Source of the DNA: an uncultured Bryobacteraceae bacterium
Lineage (GTDB): Bacteria; Acidobacteriota; Terriglobia; Bryobacterales; Bryobacteraceae
Direction of reading: 5' to 3'
DNA: 13,954 nt
Assembly: GCA_937921835.1 (NCBI GenBank)
Contig: CAKZVG010000002.1
Location: forward strand, 1 to 13,954
Both the position numbers and the translations under genes were made by a program. Shown one piece after another: positions 1 to 7,086 of this stretch. The notes beneath the pieces were generated by a model, which did no database searches, had not been told where the DNA came from, and worked only from the letters and a program-made list of their open reading frames with translations. Position 1 is the first letter of the stretch, and each line of letters starts with the position of its first letter.

Positions 1-807
1 GGCGAGTTGCGGGCGAAGCTGGAGTCGATCGCGATGTCGGCCGTCCGCAAGCGGTTCTCGCCCGAGTTCGTGAACCGGATCGACGCGGTGGTGACCTATC
101 AGCCGCTGGATGCCGATTCCCTGGCGGCAATTCTGGACCAGCAGATCCGCGAGCTTCAGCAGCACGTCAACACGCGGCTGGGAGCGCGCTGTTTCACCAT
201 CGAGGTGCCGGAGGAGAGCCGGCGCTTTCTGCTCGAGAAGGGCACCAGTTCCGAGTACGGGGCGCGCGAGCTGAAGCGCACGGTCCACCGCAGTCTGACC
301 CAGCCGCTGGCGACGCTGGTGGCCAGCGGGCAGATCGAAGCCGGAGCGCGGGTGCGGGTGGAAGTGGCGCCCGAGGGCGACCGCCTGACGATGCGCACGG
401 TGGAAGTCTGTCCGGTGCCGCCACGGCGGCATCCGGCGGTGCTGATTGTGGACGACAACCGCGACCTGCTGCGGTTTCTCGAACATCTGATGAGCGCGTC
501 GCAGTGGGACATCGCCACGGCGGAATCGGCCGAGCAGGCGCTGGCGGCGGTGGAGGCGCGTACGCCGGACGCGGCTCTGCTGGACTACATGCTGCCGGAC
601 GGCAACGGGGTGGACCTGGGAGTGCGCCTAAAGCGCAAGCACCCGCGGACGCAGATCGTGATCATGTCGGGGGCGCAGCTTCCGCCGGAGGACGAGACGG
701 CCGCCGATCAGTCGGGATTTCCGATCCTGCGTAAACCATTTCTCGCGAATGACGTCATGAGCCTGATCCGCGCGCGGCTGGGCGCGGCGGCGGCCGCGAA
801 CGGCTGA
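1..807 (+). CDS. ClpB-like AAA+ ATPase C-terminus fused to a response-regulator receiver domain (5' partial)
   Basis: The reading frame is open from base 1, so the N-terminus lies outside the window; 268 residues are visible. Residues about 1-135 match the end of the second AAA+ module and the small D2 domain of ClpB/ClpA unfoldases: the RFSPEFVNRID block typical of ClpB (residues 19-29) and a GARELKR sensor-2 motif with its arginine. After a short Pro/Arg linker comes a full receiver domain (about 145-262): acidic pair D151-D152 in LIVDDN, phospho-acceptor D195 in LLDYMLPDGNG, the serine of IVIMSG, and the lysine of LRKPF. Family knowledge: ClpB remodels aggregated protein using ATP, and receivers are switched by Asp phosphorylation from a histidine kinase. 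A ClpB-type motor with a C-terminal receiver is not the standard form; phosphorylation-controlled remodelling is my inference. The Walker motifs are outside the window, so ATPase competence cannot be judged. The protein ends in a short Ala-rich tail. Confidence 0.9.
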   Translation, partial: GELRAKLESIAMSAVRKRFSPEFVNRIDAVVTYQPLDADSLAAILDQQIRELQQHVNTRLGARCFTIEVPEESRRFLLEKGTSSEYGARELKRTVHRSLTQPLATLVASGQIEAGARVRVEVAPEGDRLTMRTVEVCPVPPRRHPAVLIVDDNRDLLRFLEHLMSASQWDIATAESAEQALAAVEARTPDAALLDYMLPDGNGVDLGVRLKRKHPRTQIVIMSGAQLPPEDETAADQSGFPILRKPFLANDVMSLIRARLGAAAAANG

Positions 808-883
808 AAAGCACGGGCGCGACAGCGCGGCGCAACCAGCGCGTCATTAAACTGTAAGAGGCGGCATCGAATACTGGTCTGAA

Positions 884-1417
884 ATGAGCGTAACGGACGT
901 CATTCGCGGCCTTCTGCGGGATCCCATCGGGTTGCTGGCGAAGCGCTGGAACTGGAAGGCGTCGCTGCTCAGTTCGCTGATGAGAGCGGGGATTTTCTTC
1001 GCCGTCAATCTGCGCGCCGGCTGGGAGGCGGCCACGGCCGCGATGCTGACGCAGTTCGTCTTCCGGGCCGTAACGTCGGGTTACTACGCGGCGCTGACGC
1101 AGGCGTTCCGGAAGGCCGAACCCGCCTGGGCGGCCGCGCTGACCGTCACGCTGGCGCTGCCGGCGCTGACGCACACGGCCGAGTTCCTGGTGCACTGGGC
1201 GCAGGGAACGCCCCGGCTGGGCGAGAGCCTGGCGGCGTCGGTAGCCTTCACCATGCTGTCAACGCTGTTTAACTGGTATGCAATGCGGCGCGGGGTGCTG
1301 CTGGTGGGAGAAGCGAGCGCCCATTCTCTGGCGGGCGACTTCCGGCGGATGCCGCGGGTGGTGCTGGGGTTCCTGGCCGCGCCCTTCATCGCGCTGTGCC
1401 AGCGAGGTGGGCGGTGA
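884..1417 (+). CDS. Small integral membrane protein, unrecognised family
   Basis: A 177-residue protein with about four hydrophobic stretches (roughly residues 28-60, 83-100, 117-133 and 158-171), suggesting an inner-membrane protein. I recognise no catalytic motif. The N-terminus (DVIRGLLRDPIGLLAKRWNWK) is basic and likely cytoplasmic. Start chosen at ATG 884, the first start in the frame; no strong Shine-Dalgarno is visible, and a TAAACT box at 848-853 is a weak promoter candidate. The stop codon overlaps the start of the following glycosyltransferase (GTGA, 1414-1417), so the two are probably translationally coupled and belong to one transcript. That suggests, without proving it, a role in making or exporting a surface glycan or glycolipid. 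Confidence 0.8.
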   Translation: MSVTDVIRGLLRDPIGLLAKRWNWKASLLSSLMRAGIFFAVNLRAGWEAATAAMLTQFVFRAVTSGYYAALTQAFRKAEPAWAAALTVTLALPALTHTAEFLVHWAQGTPRLGESLAASVAFTMLSTLFNWYAMRRGVLLVGEASAHSLAGDFRRMPRVVLGFLAAPFIALCQRGGR

Positions 1418-2721
1418 GCTTCAAGACCCTGCACATGACCAACGCCTGGCACGAGAGATCGGGCGGCGTGGGGACTTTCTACCGCGCGCTGCTCGAAGCG
1501 GGAAACCGTCATGCGCGTTTCGTGCGGCTGGTGGTTCCGGGCGCCCGGACGGGAATGGAGGAAGTGGGGCGCTTCGGCCGGATCTACACCGTGCGCGCGC
1601 CGCGGGCTCCTTTCGATCCGAACTACCGCATTCTGATGCCGCACCGGTTTCTGTTCCCGCGCACGGAGGTCCACCGCATCCTGAACGAGGAGCGGCCGGA
1701 TCTGGTGGAGATCTGCGACAAATACAGCCTGAACTTTCTGGCCGGCGTGCTGCGGCGGGGCTGGCTTCGCAAGCTGCCGTTCCGGCCGGTGGTGGTGGGG
1801 CTGAGCTGCGAGCGCCTGGACAACAATATGGCGGCCTACATCACCTCCGGGCCGGCGGCGCGGGTTTTCAGCAGGCTGTTGATGAAGTGGCTGTACTTTC
1901 CGATGTTCGACCATCACATCGCGGTTTCCGAGCACGTGGCGGAGGAACTGCGGCCGGCCTCGCGCGGCCACTGCGTGCAGCGCGCGGTGTATGTTTGCCC
2001 GATGGGGGTGGATTGCGAGCGGTTCACGCCGCGGCTGCGCGCGCCAGAGGCGCGGCGGCGCATCCTCGAACAAGCCGGCGCGCCCGGCGATGCGGTGTTG
2101 CTGTTGTACGCTGGGCGGCTGGCGCGGGAGAAGAACCTGCCGCTGCTGATCGCGATGATGGAGCGGCTGGCCGATAGCGGGGAACCGCGCCATCGGCTGC
2201 TGGTGGCCGGAGCGGGCGACCTGCGAGGCGCGTTCGAACGCGAGTGCCGGCGGCGGATACCGGGACGGGCGGTGTTTCTGGGGCACGTCGGCGACCGGCT
2301 GGAACTGGCGACGCTGTACGCCAACTGCGACGTTTTCGTACACCCCAACCCGAAGGAGCCTTTCGGGATCGCGCCGCTGGAGGCGATGGCGGCGGGGGTG
2401 GCGCTGGTAGGCCCGCGCTCGGGCGGGGTGCTCAGCTACGCGAACGAAGACAACGCCTGGCTGGCGGAGGCGACCGGGGAGGGCTTCGCGGCCGCGGTGC
2501 GGGATGTGCTCGCGAGTGCGGAGATCCGGGCGCGGAAGCTCGCAGCGGCGCGCCGGACGGCCGAGATCAACTCCTGGGCGGAGGCGACGGCGCGCTACCT
2601 GCGGCTGTACGAGGAGATCCACGCGCGCTGGCACGGGCGGCAACTCGACTGGAGCCAGCAGCCGAGTTTCTACTCGACGCCGGGCGACTGGCTGGGGGCC
2701 GACGTCGGGCACAGAAGTTGA
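1414..2721 (+). CDS. Glycosyltransferase family 4 (GT-B fold)
   Basis: A 435-residue retaining glycosyltransferase of the GT4 type, which moves a sugar from a nucleotide-sugar donor to a glycan or lipid acceptor at the cytoplasmic membrane. The N-terminal Rossmann half carries the Gly-rich SGGVGTFYR acceptor-side loop. The C-terminal half has the donor-binding landmarks: LYAGRLAREKN (residues about 231-241), VFLGHVGD, and the EX7E motif E315-PFGIAPL-E323 followed by GVALVGPRSGG. Start: GTG 1414 is preferred over GTG 1396 because AGGTGG (1405-1410) sits just upstream and the GTGA overlap with the preceding membrane protein is typical of coupled genes. Donor and acceptor cannot be read from the sequence. 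The last 52 bases overlap the convergent hydrolase gene on the other strand. Confidence 0.93.
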   Translation: MSFKTLHMTNAWHERSGGVGTFYRALLEAGNRHARFVRLVVPGARTGMEEVGRFGRIYTVRAPRAPFDPNYRILMPHRFLFPRTEVHRILNEERPDLVEICDKYSLNFLAGVLRRGWLRKLPFRPVVVGLSCERLDNNMAAYITSGPAARVFSRLLMKWLYFPMFDHHIAVSEHVAEELRPASRGHCVQRAVYVCPMGVDCERFTPRLRAPEARRRILEQAGAPGDAVLLLYAGRLAREKNLPLLIAMMERLADSGEPRHRLLVAGAGDLRGAFERECRRRIPGRAVFLGHVGDRLELATLYANCDVFVHPNPKEPFGIAPLEAMAAGVALVGPRSGGVLSYANEDNAWLAEATGEGFAAAVRDVLASAEIRARKLAAARRTAEINSWAEATARYLRLYEEIHARWHGRQLDWSQQPSFYSTPGDWLGADVGHRS

Positions 2722-3347
2722 TCGAGCGCGGCAAGGAGGCGGTCCATCGCCTGCTGAAGCTTACGCCCGCGGCCGAGTTCGTGACCCGCGCCCGGGAAGG
2801 TGATGAGCCGCGCCGGCGCGGGGATCAGCGCCAGGGCGGATGCCAGTTCTTCGAGGCTCCCGAAGGGGTCCCGGCTTCCATGAAGGAACAACGCGGGGAG
2901 GCGAAGGGCGGGGAAGTGCGCCGTGCGAAGGAGTTCGGGCTTGCCCGGGGGGTGTAACGGGTAGGAGAACAGCAAAAGCGCATCGGCGATGGCGGGATCG
3001 GCGGCGGCCAAGAGGCTTGCCATGCGGCCGCCGTAGGAATGGCCTCCGAGCAGGCATGGTCCGGAGAAACGCTCGCGCAGGGTTCGGGCGGCGGCCGCCA
3101 GTCCAGCGCGGTCCTGGGGCGCGTCGCCGGGGCGGGGCGGTCCGGAAGGGCGGCGCTGGCGGAAGGGGAGCTCGCAGCGCAGCACCGCCCAGCCCGCCGG
3201 GCAGAGAGCTTCGGCGGCCGCAACCAGGATTGGGGAACCAGCGCCGGAGCCGGCTCCATGAGCGAGCACAACGGAGCCGCGGGGCGTATCCGGGGGAACG
3301 TGGAGCCAGCCCCGCACCGGCGGCTCCTCGAACGCGGATAACAGCAA
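2670..3347 (-). CDS. Alpha/beta hydrolase, KANL3/Tex30 type
   Basis: A 225-residue compact alpha/beta hydrolase. Oxyanion-hole region LAHGAGSGAGSP (residues 28-39), nucleophile elbow GGHSYGG with Ser104, acid Asp160 in LHGSRDPF, and His189 in GAGHELG form a complete triad. The GAGSG...SP and GGHSYGGR signatures are those of the KANL3/Tex30-like group. No signal peptide is seen, so it is probably cytoplasmic; the substrate is unknown. The start is uncertain: an in-frame stop at 3353-3351 leaves TTG 3347 as the earliest start, three bases after the stop of the preceding DUF2007 gene, which would couple the two; GTG at codon 11 is an alternative but would cut into the first strand. Its 3' end runs 52 bases into the convergent glycosyltransferase gene. 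Confidence 0.88.
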   Translation of the reverse strand: MLLSAFEEPPVRGWLHVPPDTPRGSVVLAHGAGSGAGSPILVAAAEALCPAGWAVLRCELPFRQRRPSGPPRPGDAPQDRAGLAAAARTLRERFSGPCLLGGHSYGGRMASLLAAADPAIADALLLFSYPLHPPGKPELLRTAHFPALRLPALFLHGSRDPFGSLEELASALALIPAPARLITFPGAGHELGRGRKLQQAMDRLLAALDQLLCPTSAPSQSPGVE

Positions 3348-3350
3348 GCG

Positions 3351-3857
3351 TTACGGCTGCCGCTCGCCGGCGCTTTGGGCATCGTCGGCCGCCTGCGGGC
3401 CGGCCTGCCGCGCTTCGGCGATCAGGCGGCGGGCTTCGTCGAGTTCGGTGCCGGGCACGCGGACTTCGAAACTGAGGCTGGGAATGGCGCTGGCTCCCAC
3501 AAGGACGGGAGAGAGCCCGCCGGCCTCGAGAATGGAACGGATGGTGAGCGCCTCCATCTCGGCCGTCACGCCGCTGGAGGCGAAGACGGTTTCGAGGTCG
3601 AGTTCGCGGGAGGTGTCGAGCTCCACGACGGAGTCCGCTTCCTCCTGTACAGCCGCCAAGATCTTTTCGGCGCGCGCGGCGTCGCGCAATGGGACCCGGA
3701 CTTCGATGGTTCCGCCGACCACGCCGGGCGAGGCGTCGTCAACCACGAGAGCTTCGATTCCGGCTTCGCCCAGCAGTTCGCGGATTTCCTCGGCTTCCTC
3801 GCGCGCGCCGCGATCGGGGGAGCGGAAGACCGCAACGAGATTCTGTTCGTCCGCCAT
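3351..3857 (-). CDS. Tandem DUF2007-type small protein
   Basis: A 168-residue soluble acidic protein beginning MADEQNLVAVFRSPDRG. It appears to contain two copies of a DUF2007-like ferredoxin-type fold: residues about 6-70 (LVAVFRS... AEEIRELLGEAGIEALVVDD... EVRVPLRDAARAEKIL) and about 87-150 (EALTIRSILEAGGLSPVLVGASAIP... FEVRVPGTELDEARRLIAEA). Each copy has the hallmark pattern helix, 'EAGI/GxxxxV', then 'x(V/I)xVP...A...I'. DUF2007 proteins are annotated as putative signal-transducing proteins; no biochemical role is established that I can name. Start chosen at ATG 3857; the open frame extends further upstream to 3992, but that extension is Arg/Pro-rich, runs through the divergent promoter region and lacks family similarity. 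The TAA stop lies three bases before the hydrolase start, so the two form one unit. Confidence 0.85.
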   Translation of the reverse strand: MADEQNLVAVFRSPDRGAREEAEEIRELLGEAGIEALVVDDASPGVVGGTIEVRVPLRDAARAEKILAAVQEEADSVVELDTSRELDLETVFASSGVTAEMEALTIRSILEAGGLSPVLVGASAIPSLSFEVRVPGTELDEARRLIAEARQAGPQAADDAQSAGERQP

Positions 3858-3863
3858 GCTCCG

Positions 3864-3869
3864 AGCATA
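3864..3869 (-). promoter_or_regulatory. Candidate -10 box for the DUF2007 gene
   Basis: Read on the minus strand the sequence is TATGCT, six bases before ATG 3857. If used, the transcript would begin at or very near the start codon. No clear -35 is visible, so support is weak. Confidence 0.3.
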
Positions 3870-3967
3870 CAGGAAGTGGCGGGAGAACGCTCCGCCGGGC
3901 CGCCGTTGCGGGGGAGGGGCGGAAGGCGGACGCTTCCGGCGGCTGGCTCGCCGCAGCCCCGAGGGAG

Positions 3968-3973
3968 TATAAT
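3968..3973 (+). promoter_or_regulatory. Consensus -10 box (TATAAT) for the oxidoreductase gene
   Basis: A perfect TATAAT ends only eight bases before ATG 3982, so transcription would start about at the initiation codon, giving a leaderless or nearly leaderless mRNA. A poor -35 (TGGCTC, 3944-3949) lies 18 bases upstream. The purine tract GAGGGAG (3961-3967) is upstream of the -10 and so would not be in the transcript; it is also too far from the ATG to be a normal ribosome binding site. Confidence 0.6.
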
Positions 3974-3981
3974 CCGGCTTT

Positions 3982-5187
3982 ATGGCTGACACGAGGTTGC
4001 TACGGCGGGATCTGCTGCGCGCGGGCGGCGGGGCCGCGATGGCGATGTCCGCGGCTTCTTATTCCCGGGTGCTGGGCGCGAACAACCAGATCACTCTGGG
4101 GCTCATCGGGTGCGGCGGCCGGGGACGCGGCGTCATGGGGACGTTCGTGAACACCGGCCAGGTGCGGGTGACGGCCGTGTGCGACGTTTACGGCGAGCGC
4201 ATCGATCGCGCGCTCCAGACCGCCAGCGGGGCGAAGAGTTTCACCGATCACCGCAAGCTGCTGGAGAGCAGGGATGTGGACGCGGTCCTGATCGCCACGC
4301 CCGACCACTGGCACGCGCTGATCTCGATCGACGCGCTGAACGCGGGCAAGGACGTTTACGTGGAGAAACCGCTGACGTTGCGCATCGAGGAAGGGCCGGC
4401 GATCGTGAAGGCGGCGCGGGTGAACAACCGCATCTGCCAGGCCGGCATGCAGCAGCGCTCGGGGTCGCACTACATCCTGGCGCGCGACGATTACATAAAG
4501 AAGGGCAAACTGGGGAAGATCACGCTGGCGCGCACCTGGTGGCACGGCAACCGCGCGCACCTGATGCAGGTTCCTTCGGCCGGGAAACCCAGCAACCTGG
4601 ACTGGGCGCGCTATCTGGGCCCGGTGAAGTGGCGCGAGTGGGATCCGCCGCAATACTACAATTTCCGAGCGTATCTGGACTTCGGCGGCGGACAGATCAC
4701 GGACCTGTTCACGCACTGGATCGACGTGGTCCACATGTTCATGGAGCAGGACAATCCGGTGGCGGCGGTGTCGTCGGGCGGCGTGTATCACTACAAGGAT
4801 GGCCGCACGGCGCCGGACACGATCTGCACGCTGCTGGAGTACCCGGACAACTGGACGGCGACGTTCGAGGCGACGCTGGCGCCGGGCTTGACGGGGGCAG
4901 GGGTGGAGATGTGCGGCACCGAGGGGCGGCTGATGATTACGCGCAGCCGCTTCGAGTTCACCCCGGCGGAAAAGGACGCCAAGCCGGTCATCGTGAAGGC
5001 AGAGAAGGACCAGACGATCGAGCACGTGGAGAACTTCCTGGACTGCTGCCGGTCGCGCAAACTGCCGAACGGCGACGTTTACATCGGGCACCGTTCGGCG
5101 CAGGCTTCGCACCTGGGCAACATCGCGTACCTGGAGAAGCGGCGGATCAAGTTCGATCCCGTGCGCGAGGAGATCCTGCCGTTATAG
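3982..5187 (+). CDS. Gfo/Idh/MocA-family oxidoreductase with Tat-like leader
   Basis: A 401-residue NAD(P)-dependent sugar dehydrogenase-type protein. The leader (residues 1-33) has a twin-arginine motif R8-R9-D-L-L-R followed by a Gly/Ala/Met hydrophobic run, consistent with Tat export of a folded, cofactor-loaded enzyme. The Rossmann domain follows: GLIGCGGRGRG (residues 40-50), the acidic CDVYGER end of strand 2, ATPDHWH (105-111) and EKP (128-130), whose Lys129 is the conserved active-site lysine. The C-terminal domain has GGGQITDLFTHWIDVVHMF, the DxxTHWxD block seen in exported members common in Acidobacteriota and Planctomycetota. Family members act on sugars, inositols or glycosides; the substrate here is unknown. 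Start ATG 3982 is set by the Tat leader and the TATAAT box. The 3' end overlaps treZ, on the other strand, by 41 bases. Confidence 0.93.
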   Translation: MADTRLLRRDLLRAGGGAAMAMSAASYSRVLGANNQITLGLIGCGGRGRGVMGTFVNTGQVRVTAVCDVYGERIDRALQTASGAKSFTDHRKLLESRDVDAVLIATPDHWHALISIDALNAGKDVYVEKPLTLRIEEGPAIVKAARVNNRICQAGMQQRSGSHYILARDDYIKKGKLGKITLARTWWHGNRAHLMQVPSAGKPSNLDWARYLGPVKWREWDPPQYYNFRAYLDFGGGQITDLFTHWIDVVHMFMEQDNPVAAVSSGGVYHYKDGRTAPDTICTLLEYPDNWTATFEATLAPGLTGAGVEMCGTEGRLMITRSRFEFTPAEKDAKPVIVKAEKDQTIEHVENFLDCCRSRKLPNGDVYIGHRSAQASHLGNIAYLEKRRIKFDPVREEILPL

Positions 5188-7039
5188 CGGACGATTCCTC
5201 GCCGCGCAGTTCGAAGAGCGCCGCCGTGCGCGGGTTAAGCGGGAGCTCGAGCTCGCCTTGCGATTGCACGGACGCGGGCACGCGGCCGCCGGGGCCGCAC
5301 CAGAGGGTATCGGAGGAATCGAGCAGCTTCAACCAGCGGCCGGGCGCGGCGGGCAGGCTGTAACGCACGGCGTCCCGGGAGAAACTGAGCACCAGAAGCG
5401 CCTCGGCCTGGCCACACCAGCGCCGCACACACAGCACCTTGCTGCGGCCGCAGGCGTTCACCACCATGTGTTCCTTGCTCAGGCGCGCGAGGGCGGGTGT
5501 TTCGCGGCGCAGGCGGAGCAACTCCTGGTAGTAAGCGAGGAGCGCGCGGTGTTGCTCTTCGCCGCGCAGGGCGTGATCGAGCTTGGAGCGCAGGAAGGTC
5601 TCTTCGGCCTGCGGGTCCGGAGCTTCGCCATGCCAGGCGAAAGCGGCGAACTCCTCCTTGCGCCCGCGGCGCACGGCTTCCACCAGGCCGGGATCGGAGT
5701 GGCTGACGAAATAGAGAAAGGGCGCGGTCTCCCCGTACTCTTCGCCCATGAACAGCAGCGGCAGGTGGGGCGAGAGAATCACCGCCGCGGCGGCGAGCTT
5801 CAAGTCCTCGAAGCCAACCAGGCGCCCCAGGCGCTCGCCCAACATGCGGTTGCCCACCTGGTCGTGATTCTGCGAGAAGACAACGAAGCGGTGCGCCGGG
5901 ATGTCGCGCGCGGGAGCGCCGTGGCGGCGGCGGCGGAAGCGCGAGTACTCGCCGGTGAAGACGTAGCCCTCCTCGAAGGCCTTAGCAAGCTGGCTGAGTT
6001 CGCCGAAGTCCTGGTAATAGCCCTGGTCATCGCCGGTGAGCAAGACCCGCAGGGCGTGATGGAAGCCGTCGGCCCACTGCGCATCGAGGCCGAAGCCGCC
6101 GAGTTCCTTGGAGCGGATGAGGCGCGGGTCGTTGAGGTCGCTTTCCGGAACCAGGTAGACGCGGCGGTTGAGGCGGGCGGCTTCTTCGCGGACGGCGTCG
6201 CCGAGTTCTTCGAGGAACGGGTAGGCGGAGCGGTCGAAGATGCCGTGAACGGCGTCCAGCCGCAGGCCGTCGAGGTGGAATTCGCGGATCCAGTACAGCG
6301 CGTTCTCGATAAAGAATCGGCGCACTTCGCCGCTGTCCGGGCCGTCGAAGTTGATCGCGGCGCCCCAGGGTGTGCGATAGTCCGCCGTGAAGTAGGGCCC
6401 GAAGCTGGCCAGGTAGTTGCCTTCCGGGCCGAGGTGGTTGTAGACCACATCCAGGAAGACGCCGAGACCGCGCTGGTGGCACTCGTTCACCAGCCGCTTG
6501 AGTCCCGCCGGACCGCCATAGGAATTCTGGACGGCGAAGGGATAGACGCCGTCGTAACCCCAGTTGCGGCTGCCGGGGAACTGCGCGACCGGCATCAACT
6601 CGATATAGGTGACGCCCAAGCCGCGCAGGGAATCCAGATGCGCGGTGGCGGCGTCAAACGTTCCTTCCGGGGTGAAGGTTCCGACGTGGAGTTCGTAGAA
6701 CACGCACTGTTCGATGGGCAGTCCCCACCAGGCGCGATCGCGCCAGGGGAAGGACTGGTCCACGATCTCCGAGGGGGCGTGGACGCCTTCCGGCTGAGAG
6801 CGCGAGGCGGGGTCGGGCAGTTCCGGGCCGCCGTCGATACGGTAGAGGTAGCGCGCGCCCGGGGGAGCGTTGTCGAGCAGGGCCTCCCAGTAGCCGCCGG
6901 GGCGGCGCCGCATGGCGGCGGTGAGGGCGCGCGGGTGGAGCAGGCGAAGCTCGACGGCGTGCGCGCGCGGCGCCCAGAGGCGGAAGCGGGTGGCGCCGCC
7001 GGCATGAATGGCGCCGTGAAGAAATTCCAGAGGCGGCAT
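5147..7039 (-). CDS. treZ: Malto-oligosyltrehalose trehalohydrolase (TreZ)
   Basis: A 630-residue GH13 enzyme that cleaves maltooligosyl-trehalose, the TreY product, releasing trehalose in the cytoplasm. Domains in order: N-terminal beta-sandwich (about 1-95, FRLWAPRAHAVEL), (beta/alpha)8 barrel (about 100-500), and a small C-terminal beta domain. GH13 regions are intact: DVVYNHLGPEGNY (region I, about 197-209), DGLRLDAVH with nucleophile Asp262, YLVPESD with acid/base Glu299, and FSQNHDQVGNR with Asp393. FYELHVGTFTPEGTF (114-128) and LMPVAQFPGSRNWGYDGV (149-166) are typical of TreZ and branching-enzyme relatives; the TreZ-type LPLLFMGEEYGE block is present. Start: ATG 7039 is preferred to the in-frame TTG 7057, because GAGAG lies five bases before it. 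It follows the transglycosylase gene by 47 bases on the same strand. Its 3' end overlaps the oxidoreductase by 41 bases. Confidence 0.96.
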   Translation of the reverse strand: MPPLEFLHGAIHAGGATRFRLWAPRAHAVELRLLHPRALTAAMRRRPGGYWEALLDNAPPGARYLYRIDGGPELPDPASRSQPEGVHAPSEIVDQSFPWRDRAWWGLPIEQCVFYELHVGTFTPEGTFDAATAHLDSLRGLGVTYIELMPVAQFPGSRNWGYDGVYPFAVQNSYGGPAGLKRLVNECHQRGLGVFLDVVYNHLGPEGNYLASFGPYFTADYRTPWGAAINFDGPDSGEVRRFFIENALYWIREFHLDGLRLDAVHGIFDRSAYPFLEELGDAVREEAARLNRRVYLVPESDLNDPRLIRSKELGGFGLDAQWADGFHHALRVLLTGDDQGYYQDFGELSQLAKAFEEGYVFTGEYSRFRRRRHGAPARDIPAHRFVVFSQNHDQVGNRMLGERLGRLVGFEDLKLAAAAVILSPHLPLLFMGEEYGETAPFLYFVSHSDPGLVEAVRRGRKEEFAAFAWHGEAPDPQAEETFLRSKLDHALRGEEQHRALLAYYQELLRLRRETPALARLSKEHMVVNACGRSKVLCVRRWCGQAEALLVLSFSRDAVRYSLPAAPGRWLKLLDSSDTLWCGPGGRVPASVQSQGELELPLNPRTAALFELRGEESSAITAGSPRARDRT

Positions 7040-7049
7040 GGTGGCTCTC

Positions 7050-7063
7050 GCTACCAAGGTAGC
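7050..7063. promoter_or_regulatory. Perfect inverted repeat just upstream of treZ
   Basis: GCTACC-AA-GGTAGC, two 6-base arms around a 2-base centre, lies 11-24 bases before the treZ ATG and within the 47-base gap after the transglycosylase gene. It could be an operator. A two-base loop is too tight for a stable RNA hairpin unless the innermost pairs open. The role is unknown. Confidence 0.35.
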
Positions 7064-7086
7064 CGATGGGCGCGGGGCGGCGGGGT

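Noticed and set aside
3351..3992. Longer start for the DUF2007 protein at 3992
   Set aside because: The 45-residue extension is Arg/Pro-rich, overlaps the divergent promoter and the oxidoreductase start, and lacks family similarity; ATG 3857 begins the domain.
4000..5112. Antisense open frame of 370 codons opposite the oxidoreductase
   Set aside because: Shadow frame with Arg/His/Val-rich composition; the plus-strand gene has Tat, Rossmann and EKP motifs.
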